A stretch of DNA of 64,000 nt from NCBI RefSeq assembly GCF_024158035.1, contig NZ_JAMZEK010000001.1, forward strand, positions 1 to 64,000, in the 5' to 3' direction. Within the stretch, counting starts at the first letter, position 1, and each line of letters starts with the position of its first letter. Made by a program: the position numbers and the translations under genes. The notes under the pieces were generated by a model. It worked only from the letters and a program-made list of their open reading frames with translations, made no database searches and had not been told where the DNA came from. The DNA comes from Dyella lutea (GTDB taxonomy: Bacteria > Pseudomonadota > Gammaproteobacteria > Xanthomonadales > Rhodanobacteraceae). Positions 7,076-15,058 of the stretch are shown here, piece after piece.

Positions 7076-9829
7076 TTACTGCGTCTTCACGCTGACGTCG
7101 TCGACCACGAACGAGGTCTGCAGCGAACCGTCTTCCACGCCGTAGAAGTTCACCTGGATGGTCTGCCCCTTGTAGGCGGCCAGGCTGATCGTGTGCAGCG
7201 TGTAACCGCTGGCTGCGTTGGCGTTGGAGTAGGTCGCCAGGGTGACGTACGAGCCCGAGGCGGTGATCGCCTGCACCTTCAGCGTGTCGTAGGCGCTGCT
7301 GCCCGACTCGGCGGTGTCGATGTGCAGGTAGAAGCTCAGCGTGGCCGAGCTCACGCCGGACGGGATGGTGATGCTCTGCCGCACATAGTCGGTATGGCTC
7401 GAGCCGTAACCGTCCAGCCAGGCCTTCCAGCTGCCGCTGTGGGCAGCCTCGTTGCTGCTGCTGGTGATCACGCCGCTGGTCTGGGTCCACACCGTGGCAC
7501 CGCCCTCGAAGTCGCCGTTGCCGATCAGCTCGGTGCTGCCGCCGCCGGTGCTGTTGGACACGCTGAAGCTCACCGTGCTGCTGGTACCGACGTTGCCAGC
7601 GGCGTCGTAGGCCTTGGCCACCAGGCTGTGCGAGCCATTGGCCAGCGTGGTCGAGTCGAGGCTGGCGCTGTACGGTGCGCTGGTGTCGGTGGCCTGCAGC
7701 GTGCTGTCGACGTAAAACTCCACCTTGGTCACGCCGACGTTGTCGCTGGCGCTGGCCGACAACGTCACCGTGCCGCTGCTGCCGCTCTCCGCGGCACTCA
7801 CCGTCGGCGGCGTGGTGTCACCCCCACTGCCGCCGTTGGAGACGCTGAAGCTCACCGTGCTGCTGGTGCCGACATTGCCCGCGGCGTCATAGGCCTTGGC
7901 CACCAGGCTGTGCGAGCCGTCGGCCAGCGTAGTCGAGTCGAGGCTGGCGCTGTAGGGCGAGCTGGTGTCGGTCGCCTTCAGTGCGCCGTCGACGTAGAAC
8001 TCCACCTTGGTCACGCCGACGTTGTCGCTGGCGCTGGCCGACAGGGTTACCGTGCCGCTGCTGCCGCTCTCCGAGGCGCTGACCGTCGGCGGCGTGGTGT
8101 CGCCACCGGTCCCTTCGGTCACCCATACCGGCGCCGACCACAGGCGCAAGCCGTCGTCCTGGGTGATCTTGGCGTAGTAGAAATGGTCGCCCGTGCTCGG
8201 TGTGATGGTGGTGGTCGCCGTCTGCGACAGCGTGCTGACGGTACCGTTGCTGCCCGGCACGCCCTCGAACACCTGCACGCGCTGTGCGGTATGGCCGGAG
8301 CTGCTGGCGTAGTTCACGGTGAGCGTCAGCGGACCGGAGTTGCTAAAGCGCTCGCCCATCACGTGGCCGTTGGCGGTGAGCACGATCTGCGCGGTCTTGT
8401 CCTCGGTGGCGAACACGCGGCGGGCGCGCAGCGCGTCGAGGAAATCTGCCAGGTTCAGTGCGGCGCCGTTGGGCAGCAGCACGCCGGTGCGGTTGGTAAA
8501 GCTGGCACCCCAGTTGGCGCAGTGGTTGTCCTGGTCCGAACTCGGCGCGACGTGGTAGCCGCGCTCCAGGATGGTGTCGAAGGCCGTCTCGTAGCTGGTA
8601 CGGCTGCTCTCGGTCTCGGTGGTGTTGTTGGAGAACGCCGAGCTGTTGAGCACCTCGGCCAGCACCATCACGGCATCGCCGTCGGCGGTATAGCCGAAGT
8701 TGGTGCCGTTGACCACGAACTGGCCCGAGCTGGCCGGGTGGTTGAACTGGCCGATCCAGCCGTTCGTGTGCATCAGCGTATACAGCGACGCGTAGTCGCT
8801 CTTGGCGGTGTAGATGTCGCCGATCAGCTGGTTGGAGGAGTTGTATTCCCACTCCAGCAGGCTCGGCGTGTTGAAGATGTTCATGTGCCCGCCGTTGCTG
8901 ATCACGCCCCACTCCAGGCCGTAGATGGCGAGGAAGTTGGCGTGCGCGGCGTTGAACGTGCTGGCCGCCTGCAGGCCCGACTGGAACAGGTTGTGCGCGG
9001 TGGTCGGGCTGGCCGAGCTGTTGGTGCCGGTCGAGCCGTCGTACATGTGGTTGTGCTCGGACGTCATCAGGAAGTCCAGGCCTTCGTTCATCGCGTACTG
9101 GTAGGCATCGGCCGGACCGTACGGGGCGCTCTGCGGCGGCTGCGCGTCCTTGCAGGTGGACACCACGCCGCCGCCGTCGCTGTGGTTGGTCTGGCTGTGC
9201 AGGTTGCCGTAGTAGATCGTGTACGGCAGGCCGCCGGTGGTGCTCACCGACTGCATGCTCGCCGCCTGGGTGACGATGCCCTGGGTGGCGGGCCGGTGCA
9301 TCGGCAACGCATGGAAAGCCGGCATCGCCGGCTTGGCCACGCTGCCGACCATCACGTCGTAGCGCTGCTGCTCGATCAGCTCCGGCGCCTTCACGTGGGC
9401 CAGGTCCAGCGCCTGGCCGACCAGGCCGGAGCCGATCCGCGCGACCACCGTGTCGTCCATCGCCAGCGCGCGCAGGCGCACCGTGTAGTAGCCGGGCGCA
9501 AGCGCCTGGCGCTGGGCATCACGGCCATCCCAGTTCATGTGCACCAGGGTGTCGCGAGCCTTCGCCAGGGTGGTGCTGCCCTGCCAGTGCCGGCGCACCT
9601 GGCCACTGGCATCGAGCACGTCCACTTCCCAGGCAATCGGCGTTCCGGGGGCCGCGCCCGGGTACTCGAAGTGCAGGGTGATCGGGCGCGTGGCCGAGGC
9701 CGTGAACGGCACCTGCAACGCAACGCCGAATTCCTGGTGGTCCGGCAGCGGCATCGTCGCCAGCGCCGGGGTACAGAACACCGCGCCGGCCAGCACGAGG
9801 CTGCCAGCTATCCATGATTTTCTCTGCAT
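7076..9829 (-). CDS. Large secreted PHP-domain protein with tandem Ig-like repeats
   Basis: A 917-residue exported protein with a signal peptide ending FCTPALA. An N-terminal beta domain (residues 25-150) is followed by a PHP-type metallohydrolase region: NLHSQTNHSDGGG (H211), FLMTSEHNH (about 254-260), GLEWGVISNGGH, GQFNHP and SSDQDNH. Two Ig-like domains of 94 residues (about 576-763) follow, almost identical to each other and each beginning DTTPPTVSA. The C-terminal module (GNGDFEGG, about 770-917) resembles carbohydrate- or adhesion-type jelly-roll modules. PHP proteins of this class are phosphoesterases or phosphatases, but the substrate is unknown. The second position of the usual HxH metal motif is Gln (HSQ), so catalysis is uncertain. 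It is probably a cell-surface or released enzyme. Confidence 0.8.
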   Translation of the reverse strand: MQRKSWIAGSLVLAGAVFCTPALATMPLPDHQEFGVALQVPFTASATRPITLHFEYPGAAPGTPIAWEVDVLDASGQVRRHWQGSTTLAKARDTLVHMNWDGRDAQRQALAPGYYTVRLRALAMDDTVVARIGSGLVGQALDLAHVKAPELIEQQRYDVMVGSVAKPAMPAFHALPMHRPATQGIVTQAASMQSVSTTGGLPYTIYYGNLHSQTNHSDGGGVVSTCKDAQPPQSAPYGPADAYQYAMNEGLDFLMTSEHNHMYDGSTGTNSSASPTTAHNLFQSGLQAASTFNAAHANFLAIYGLEWGVISNGGHMNIFNTPSLLEWEYNSSNQLIGDIYTAKSDYASLYTLMHTNGWIGQFNHPASSGQFVVNGTNFGYTADGDAVMVLAEVLNSSAFSNNTTETESSRTSYETAFDTILERGYHVAPSSDQDNHCANWGASFTNRTGVLLPNGAALNLADFLDALRARRVFATEDKTAQIVLTANGHVMGERFSNSGPLTLTVNYASSSGHTAQRVQVFEGVPGSNGTVSTLSQTATTTITPSTGDHFYYAKITQDDGLRLWSAPVWVTEGTGGDTTPPTVSASESGSSGTVTLSASASDNVGVTKVEFYVDGALKATDTSSPYSASLDSTTLADGSHSLVAKAYDAAGNVGTSSTVSFSVSNGGSGGDTTPPTVSAAESGSSGTVTLSASASDNVGVTKVEFYVDSTLQATDTSAPYSASLDSTTLANGSHSLVAKAYDAAGNVGTSSTVSFSVSNSTGGGSTELIGNGDFEGGATVWTQTSGVITSSSNEAAHSGSWKAWLDGYGSSHTDYVRQSITIPSGVSSATLSFYLHIDTAESGSSAYDTLKVQAITASGSYVTLATYSNANAASGYTLHTISLAAYKGQTIQVNFYGVEDGSLQTSFVVDDVSVKTQ
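7538..8101 (-). repeat. Two tandem 282-bp repeats inside the PHP-domain gene
   Basis: The units 7820-8101 and 7538-7819 are nearly identical at DNA level and encode the two Ig-like domains. Substitutions are few, for instance DGALKATDTSS against DSTLQATDTSA. Such high identity implies recent duplication or gene conversion, and the copy number may vary between strains. Confidence 0.85.
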
Positions 9830-10019
9830 GACTCCCTTTCCCCTACGTCAATGTAAGAAGTTCCCCCGCGCGGCGTTATATGGCAGTCCGACATGGCGCC
9901 GGTATGACCAAAGTTCCTAGGACGCCCGCAAGGGCTTGCGCTTTGGCGCCAGTGCGCGGCCTGCGCGGCACGGCGCCGGCCGGATAGACTTGCGGTTTTG
10001 CCAAACGCATCACGAGCGC

Positions 10020-11000
10020 ATGCGCCGCCTGCCCATCGATCCGTTCACCCAGGCCCTGCTGGTCACCGTCGCACTGGCGTCGCTGCTGCCGTGCCGCGAC
10101 GCGTGGGCCGTCGCCTTCGATCGCATCACCGATGCCGCGATCGCACTGCTGTTCTTCCTGCACGGCGCCAAGCTCTCGCGCGCAGCGGTGCTGCACGGCA
10201 TGACCCACTGGCGCCTGCATGCCAGCGTGTTCGCCTGCACCTTCGTGCTGTTTCCGCTGCTGGGCTGGGTACTGCGGCCGCTGCTTGGCGCCATGCTGAC
10301 GCCCGCGCTGCTGCTGGGCGTGCTCTACGTGTGCACCTTGCCTTCCACGGTGCAGTCGTCGATCGCCTTCACCTCGATGGCCGGCGGCAACGTGCCGGCA
10401 GCGGTGGTCAGCGCCTCCACTTCCAGCCTGGTCGGCACCGTGCTGACGCCGCTGCTGGTGGGGCTGACGGTGGCCACGCACGGCAGCGGCCACGGCTTCT
10501 CGTGGCACGCGGTGGAACAGATCCTCACCCTGCTGCTGTTGCCGTTCGCGGCGGGGCATCTGTTGCGCCCGTGGATCGGCGGCTGGGTGGACCGCCATCG
10601 ACCGCTGCTGCGCTACACCGACCAGGGCACGATCCTGCTGGTGGTCTACACCGCCTTCAGCGCGGCGGTGGTGGAGGGCCTGTGGAAAACCACGCCGCCG
10701 CTGGCGCTGCTGGCCACGCTCGGCGCCGACGCCCTGCTGCTGGCGCTGGTGATGCTCGTGGCCTGGTTCGGTTCCGGCGCGCTGAAGTTCGCGCGCGAAG
10801 ACCGCATCACCATCTTCTTCTGCGGCTCCAAGAAAAGCCTCGCCACCGGCGTGCCGATGGCCAAGCTGCTGTTCGTTGCCCTGCCCGGTGGACTCGGCGG
10901 CATCGTGCTGCCGCTGATGATCTTCCACCAGTTGCAGCTGATGGTCTGCGCAGTGATCGCGCGGCGCTTGGCGCGGGGCGCCAATATCGCCTCCATGTAG
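10020..11000 (+). CDS. Bile acid:sodium symporter family protein (SLC10A7-like)
   Basis: A 326-residue membrane protein with about ten hydrophobic helices, starting MRRLPIDPFTQALLVTVALASLLPC. Family features are LLFFLHGAKLSR in helix 2, the segment LCTLPSTVQSSIAFTSMAGGNV with the conserved STVQSS motif, and IFFCGSKKSLATGVPMAKLLF near the C-terminus. This pattern is the YfeH/SLC10A7 branch (DUF4137-type) rather than the classical bile acid transporters; the substrate is unknown. I chose the ATG giving this N-terminus over an upstream in-frame start because the upstream residues are not hydrophobic. The stop TAG is part of the REP element that follows. Confidence 0.88.
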   Translation: MRRLPIDPFTQALLVTVALASLLPCRDAWAVAFDRITDAAIALLFFLHGAKLSRAAVLHGMTHWRLHASVFACTFVLFPLLGWVLRPLLGAMLTPALLLGVLYVCTLPSTVQSSIAFTSMAGGNVPAAVVSASTSSLVGTVLTPLLVGLTVATHGSGHGFSWHAVEQILTLLLLPFAAGHLLRPWIGGWVDRHRPLLRYTDQGTILLVVYTAFSAAVVEGLWKTTPPLALLATLGADALLLALVMLVAWFGSGALKFAREDRITIFFCGSKKSLATGVPMAKLLFVALPGGLGGIVLPLMIFHQLQLMVCAVIARRLARGANIASM

Positions 11001-11070
11001 GAGCGCACCCTGTGCGCGACGCTTTCCGTCACGCGACGAAGAGCATTCGCGCACAGGGTGCGCTCCTACA
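10996..11070. repeat. Second REP-type inverted repeat pair
   Basis: Arms at 10996-11017 and 11049-11070 are perfect 22-base inverted copies (TGTAGGAGCGCACCCTGTGC and two more bases) around a spacer that includes GAAGAGCATTC. It shares the TAGGAGC head and the AAGAGCAT spacer element with the pair at 404-480, so the two belong to one dispersed family. The head supplies the TAG stop of the preceding symporter gene. Confidence 0.8.
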
Positions 11071-11097
11071 GGCGAACAGGCAGCCGCCCGAAGGCGC

Positions 11098-11757
11098 TCA
11101 GCCTTCGCCGGGCGAATAGTTGAGGCCGAGCGTCAGCCAGCGGCCGTGCGGGTCCGTTCCCATCAGCAGATCGGCTGTGACACTGCGGCCAAGCGTCCGC
11201 CGCAGGCCGGCTTGCCACGCCGGGCCGGCGCCGCGCTGGACATAGCCTTCGGCGAGCAGCAGCCAATGCGAACCCAGCGGGTGTTCCAGGCCCGTGCCAA
11301 ACGTTGGCGCGGGTGCGTGCCGCCGCGCCACGCTCCAGCCGGCATTGAGGTGGACCAGCCCAAGGCCCGGCACCGGCAGGCTGGCGATCAGGTTGGCGAC
11401 CGCCGCGCCCGGCGCGCCGGCATGGCCGCTCCAGGCCGAGCCCACGGAGACTGCGAAACCGGGCGTTGCCTCGGCCACGTCGCGCAGCGTGTGTTTCAGA
11501 CCGAAGCTCAGCTCGGCAGGCGTCGCCGTGGACACCACCGATCCGCCAAGGCTGTATTCGACGCCGCCCAGCGCACAGGCCGGGACGGCGCTGGCGTCAG
11601 CAGCGCCGGTCGGTGCCAGGCGCAGCCAGGATTCCAGCTGGCAGTGGCCATCCGGCGTGGTCCCGGCGTCGTCGACCAGCAGGCTGGCACCGGCCCGTGC
11701 AGCCAGCGACGGCAGCAGGGCGGATGCCAGTACGAGCGTACCGGCGAGGCGGCGCAT
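11098..11757 (-). CDS. Putative outer-membrane beta-barrel protein
   Basis: A 219-residue protein with a clear signal peptide (MRRLAGTLVLASALLPSLAARA). The mature part has alternating short hydrophobic strands (VEYSLGGSV, LSFGLKHTL, LVHLNAGWSVARR, WLLLAEGYVQRG, WLTLGLNYSPGEG), the look of a small beta-barrel. It contains two Cys residues near the N-terminus (HCQLESW, PACALGG) that could form a disulfide. I cannot place it in a named family; it resembles small transporter-like or copper-related outer membrane proteins only in general style. It lies 21 bases downstream of mgtA on the same strand and may be its last cistron. Confidence 0.6.
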   Translation of the reverse strand: MRRLAGTLVLASALLPSLAARAGASLLVDDAGTTPDGHCQLESWLRLAPTGAADASAVPACALGGVEYSLGGSVVSTATPAELSFGLKHTLRDVAEATPGFAVSVGSAWSGHAGAPGAAVANLIASLPVPGLGLVHLNAGWSVARRHAPAPTFGTGLEHPLGSHWLLLAEGYVQRGAGPAWQAGLRRTLGRSVTADLLMGTDPHGRWLTLGLNYSPGEG

Positions 11758-11778
11758 GATCGGTTTTCCCGACCATCG

Positions 11779-14433
11779 TCACAGCCAGCGCCCGAAGCGC
11801 CGGATGTACAGCCGCTTCACCAGCTGGGTCAGCACGCTGTAGCTGACCAGGGTGAGCACCAGCCAGCCGAAGTAGGCCGGCGGCAGCGGCACCATGCCGA
11901 GCTTGGCGCCGATCGCGGTGAACGGGATCACCAGCCCCAGCGTGATGATCGCGGCGGTGAGCGCCAGCACCGGCGCCGAAGCCATGCTCTGCAGGAACGG
12001 GATGCGCCGGGTGCGGATCATGTGCACGATCAGCGTCTGCGACAGCAGGCCCTCGATGAACCAGCCGGACTGGAACAGCGACTGGTGCGCCGGCGAGTTC
12101 GCGCCGAACACGTGCCACATCAGCCAGAACGTGGTGATGTCGAAGATCGAGCTGATCGGCCCGATCCAGGCCATGAAGCGGCCGATGTCGCTGGCGTCCC
12201 ACTTGCGTGGGCGACGCAGGTATTCCTCGTCGAGCCGGTCGAACGGGATCGACAGCTGCGAGATGTCGTACAAGAGGTTCTGCACCAGGATCTGCAGCGG
12301 CAGCATCGGCAGGAACGGCAGGAACGCGCTGGCCACCAGCACGCTGAACACGTTGCCGAAGTTCGAGCTGGCGGTCATCTTGATGTACTTCATGATGTTG
12401 CCGAAGGTGATCCGCCCCTCGATCACGCCCTCCTCCAGCACCATCAGGTTCTTTTCCAGCAGGATGATGTCGGCCGACTCCTTGGCGATGTCGGTGGCGG
12501 TGTCCACCGAGATGCCCACGTCCGCCTCGCGCAGCGCCGGCGCGTCGTTGATGCCGTCGCCAAGGAAGCCCACCGTGTGGCCCTGGCGCTGCAGCGACTT
12601 CACCACCCGCGCCTTCTGCAGCGGCGACATCTTGGCGAACACGGTGGTGCGCGCGACCAGCGCGTCCAGCGCCGCGTCGTCCAGCGGTTCGATATCGCGC
12701 CCCTGCGCCGAGTGCTCCACGTCCAGCCCCACTTCGCGGCAGATCTTGCGCGTCACCGCCTCGTTGTCGCCGGTGATCACCTTCACTGCCACGCCGTGCT
12801 GGTTGAGCGCGCGGATCGCGGTGGCAGCCGAATCCTTCGGCGGGTCGAGGAAGGCCAGGCAGCCGACCGCGGTCAGCCCGGCCTCGTCGGCCACGCCGTA
12901 GGGACGGCCGGTCGCCGGCTGCTGGCGGATCGCCACCACCAGCACGCGCAGGCCGTCGTGGTTGAGCTCGCGCGTCATCTCCTTGATCGCGGTGCGGCGC
13001 TCGGCCGTCATCGGCACCAGCTCGCCGCCGATGCGCGCGTGATCGCAGATCGCCAGCATCTCCTCCACCGCGCCCTTGCACACCAGCAGGTGCTCGCCGC
13101 CGGCGTCGCCCAGCACCACCGACATGCGCCGGCGCTGGAAGTCGAACGGAATCTCGTCCACCAGCCGGTACATGCCGGCGGCGGGCTCCAGATCGCGATG
13201 CTCCAGCACCGCCTTGTCCATCAGGTTCTTCAGGCCCGTCTGGAAGCGGCTGTTGAGGTAGCCGAACTCCAGTGCCTCGTCGGACTCCTCGCCAGCCAGG
13301 TCGAGGTGGCGCTCCAGCACGATCCGGTCCAGCGTCAGCGTGCCGGTCTTGTCGGTGCACAGCACATCCATCGCGCCGAAGTTCTGGATCGCGTTGAGGC
13401 GCTTGACCACCACCTTGCGCTTGGACATCGCCATCGCGCCCTTGCCCAGGTTGGCGGTGACGATCAGTGGCAGCATCTCCGGGGTCAGGCCCACTGCCAC
13501 CGACAGCGCGAACAGCAGCGCCTCGAAGAAGTTGCCCTTGTCCCACCAGTTCAGCGCGAACACGATCGGCACCATCACCGCCATGAAGCGGATCAGCAGC
13601 CAGCTGACCGACTTCACGCCGCGGTCGAAGCTGGTCTGCACGCGCTGGCCGGTGAGGCTGCGCGAGATCGAGCCGAGGTAGGTGCGGCTGCCGGTGGCCA
13701 CCACCAGCGCGCTGGCGGTGCCGCTGATCACGTTGGTGCCCATGTAGCAGACGCTGGAGAGATCCAGCGGGTTGGCGCTGCCGGCATCGAGCAGGTCGCG
13801 GCCGCTGGGCGCGGCCTTCTCCACCGGCAGCGATTCGCCAGTGAGGATCGCCTGGCTGATGAACAGGTCCTTGGCGCTGAGCAGGCGCAGGTCCGCCGGC
13901 ACCATGTCGCCGGCGGCCAGATGCACGATGTCGCCGGGCACCAGCTCGACCACCGGCACCTCGATGCGCTCGCTGTGGCCGTCCGAGGCGCGGCGGGTGA
14001 CGCTGGCGGTGTTGCGCACCATCGCCTTGAGCTTTTCCGCCGCCTGCGAGGAGCGGTATTCCTGGGTGAAGCTCAGCAGCACGCTGATCGCCACCATCAC
14101 CATCACGATCACCGGACCGGTGAGGTCGCTGGCGTCGGTGGCCAGCTGCACCACGGCCAGCGACAGCAGCACGATGATGAACGGGTTGAGGAAGGCGTGC
14201 AGCAGCTGGCGCGACCAGTGCGGCGGCTTTTCGTGCGACACCTCGTTGGGGCCGTCGGCCTGCAGGCGCGCCTGGATCGCCTCTTCGTCGAGGCCGTCAT
14301 GGCCGGTGGCAAAGCTGGCGAACAGCGCGTCCACCGGGCGCCACGCCTCGGCGGCAGCGGCGACGGTGGTCGGCAGGGGGGAGGTCTTGCCCGCGGTCTT
14401 GCGTGCCGCGTGGAGGGGGGGCTGCCGGGTCAT
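11779..14433 (-). CDS. mgtA: Magnesium-translocating P-type ATPase
   Basis: An 884-residue P3B-type ATPase importing Mg2+ across the inner membrane. Visible parts are the N-terminal cation ATPase segment (GPNEVSHEKPPHW), the actuator loop with TGESLPVEK, and the phosphorylation motif DKTGTLTLD with Asp361 as the phosphorylated residue. They are followed by TGDNEAVTRKI and GDGINDAPALREADVGIS in the hinge, and a C-terminal bundle of membrane helices. Length and motifs match MgtA/MgtB. The ATG is preceded by GGAAG at seven bases, which lies in the arm of a hairpin (14439-14476). A long 5' region with a proline-rich small ORF suggests Mg2+-responsive control, as known for enterobacterial mgtA, although the sequences are unrelated. 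Confidence 0.95.
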   Translation of the reverse strand: MTRQPPLHAARKTAGKTSPLPTTVAAAAEAWRPVDALFASFATGHDGLDEEAIQARLQADGPNEVSHEKPPHWSRQLLHAFLNPFIIVLLSLAVVQLATDASDLTGPVIVMVMVAISVLLSFTQEYRSSQAAEKLKAMVRNTASVTRRASDGHSERIEVPVVELVPGDIVHLAAGDMVPADLRLLSAKDLFISQAILTGESLPVEKAAPSGRDLLDAGSANPLDLSSVCYMGTNVISGTASALVVATGSRTYLGSISRSLTGQRVQTSFDRGVKSVSWLLIRFMAVMVPIVFALNWWDKGNFFEALLFALSVAVGLTPEMLPLIVTANLGKGAMAMSKRKVVVKRLNAIQNFGAMDVLCTDKTGTLTLDRIVLERHLDLAGEESDEALEFGYLNSRFQTGLKNLMDKAVLEHRDLEPAAGMYRLVDEIPFDFQRRRMSVVLGDAGGEHLLVCKGAVEEMLAICDHARIGGELVPMTAERRTAIKEMTRELNHDGLRVLVVAIRQQPATGRPYGVADEAGLTAVGCLAFLDPPKDSAATAIRALNQHGVAVKVITGDNEAVTRKICREVGLDVEHSAQGRDIEPLDDAALDALVARTTVFAKMSPLQKARVVKSLQRQGHTVGFLGDGINDAPALREADVGISVDTATDIAKESADIILLEKNLMVLEEGVIEGRITFGNIMKYIKMTASSNFGNVFSVLVASAFLPFLPMLPLQILVQNLLYDISQLSIPFDRLDEEYLRRPRKWDASDIGRFMAWIGPISSIFDITTFWLMWHVFGANSPAHQSLFQSGWFIEGLLSQTLIVHMIRTRRIPFLQSMASAPVLALTAAIITLGLVIPFTAIGAKLGMVPLPPAYFGWLVLTLVSYSVLTQLVKRLYIRRFGRWL

Positions 14434-14438
14434 AAAGA

Positions 14439-14476
14439 GGCTTCCGTGGTTGCGAGTCTGCGCTACGCCGGAAGCC
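14439..14476 (-). promoter_or_regulatory. Hairpin sequestering the mgtA ribosome binding site
   Basis: On the minus strand GGCTTCCG (14476-14469) pairs perfectly with CGGAAGCC (14446-14439) across a 22-base loop. The second arm contains the GGAAG Shine-Dalgarno of mgtA, seven bases from its ATG. Pairing would block translation initiation. The pairing is seen directly; a switch is inferred. Confidence 0.5.
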
Positions 14477-14488
14477 CATGAGGAAGGA

Positions 14489-14593
14489 TCAGCTGGCCGC
14501 CGGCACGAGAGGGCTCGGCCGCGATCGCCAGAGCGACCGCGGCGTTCGAGAGCCTGGCGGAGGCCAGCCCTTGCGGATGAAGCAGCAGCGCAT
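14489..14593 (-). CDS. Possible proline-rich leader peptide of mgtA (34 aa)
   Basis: A short ORF whose ATG overlaps the TGA of the preceding small ORF (TGATG) and which ends 55 bases before the mgtA start. The peptide begins MRCCFIRKGWPPPGSRTPRS and contains seven prolines, including a PPP run after Trp. In Salmonella and E. coli, Pro-rich leader ORFs (MgtL, MgtP) couple slow or destabilised translation to expression of downstream Mg2+ transporter genes. The analogy rests on position and composition only, with no sequence homology. It could instead be a chance ORF in GC-rich DNA. Confidence 0.35.
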   Translation of the reverse strand: MRCCFIRKGWPPPGSRTPRSLWRSRPSPLVPAAS

Positions 14594-14766
14594 CAGCGCA
14601 GGCCCGGCATCGCTGACGGGGTGATCACGGCGCGCTCGGCGACACGCGCCGTGAGGTTGCGCGGGGCCGGTACGGTCACGGTGTAGCGGCGCTCGGAACG
14701 CGCACGCACGCCGAACAGCTGGGGACGCAGCACACGCCAGCGGAGGGAATCGCGAAGGAGCTTCAT
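14593..14766 (-). CDS. Possible small basic protein upstream of mgtA (57 aa)
   Basis: This ORF starts MKLLRDSLRWRVLRPQLFGV and ends in SAMPGLR. It has a good ribosome binding site (GAGGAG, eight bases before the ATG). It is rich in Arg and has no membrane segment or recognisable domain. Its stop is translationally coupled (TGATG) to the proline-rich ORF before mgtA. It may be the first cistron of the mgtA leader transcript or a translated leader. I do not recognise the family. Confidence 0.35.
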   Translation of the reverse strand: MKLLRDSLRWRVLRPQLFGVRARSERRYTVTVPAPRNLTARVAERAVITPSAMPGLR

Positions 14767-15058
14767 GGGCCCATCTCCTCGGGTTACGGTGCCTGGCGCA
14801 CCGTCGGGAGTGGGCCGGACGTTTCCTAGCGGAAAGCGTCGGCCGACCGCAGGCGGTCGCCGCAGGCGTTCGACTTGTTATGCAATGCCGGCACCCGATG
14901 CTCGCGGGAGTCGGCGCTGCGACTAGGGTAGACGTCCATATGCCTTGGGTTGGTAGGACTTGGGTTCCGTGACAGCGCAGCGCGCCGGACGGCGCGCGGA
15001 TTGTTGTGCTGCAGCAGGCGGCTGTCAATGCCTGCGGCGACGAAAGTTTCTGCGCCGC
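14767..15058 (-). other. Upstream part of the mgtA leader/promoter region
   Basis: No convincing gene. The stretch contains a seven-base stem (ACGGTGC/GCACCGT, 14786-14804) directly before the ribosome binding site of the 57-aa ORF. It also contains CGACCGC/GCGGTCG (14844-14859) and the ten-base palindrome GTCGGCCGAC (14838-14847). The mgtA promoter must lie here or just upstream; I see no clear sigma70 pair. At the far end lies the stop of the czcC-like gene, transcribed towards mgtA. Confidence 0.4.

Noticed and set aside
7538-8101. Possible CRISPR or satellite array from the regular repetition
   Set aside because: Only two units, each 282 bp and coding; no short repeat with unique spacers. 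No CRISPR array was seen anywhere in the window.
7193-9817. 874-codon plus-strand frame opposite the PHP-domain gene
   Set aside because: Apparent repeats in it simply mirror the Ig-like repeats of the true gene.
11146-14481. 1111-codon plus-strand frame opposite mgtA
   Set aside because: Antisense shadow of the ATPase gene; His/Gln/Arg-rich translation with no domain and no ribosome binding site.
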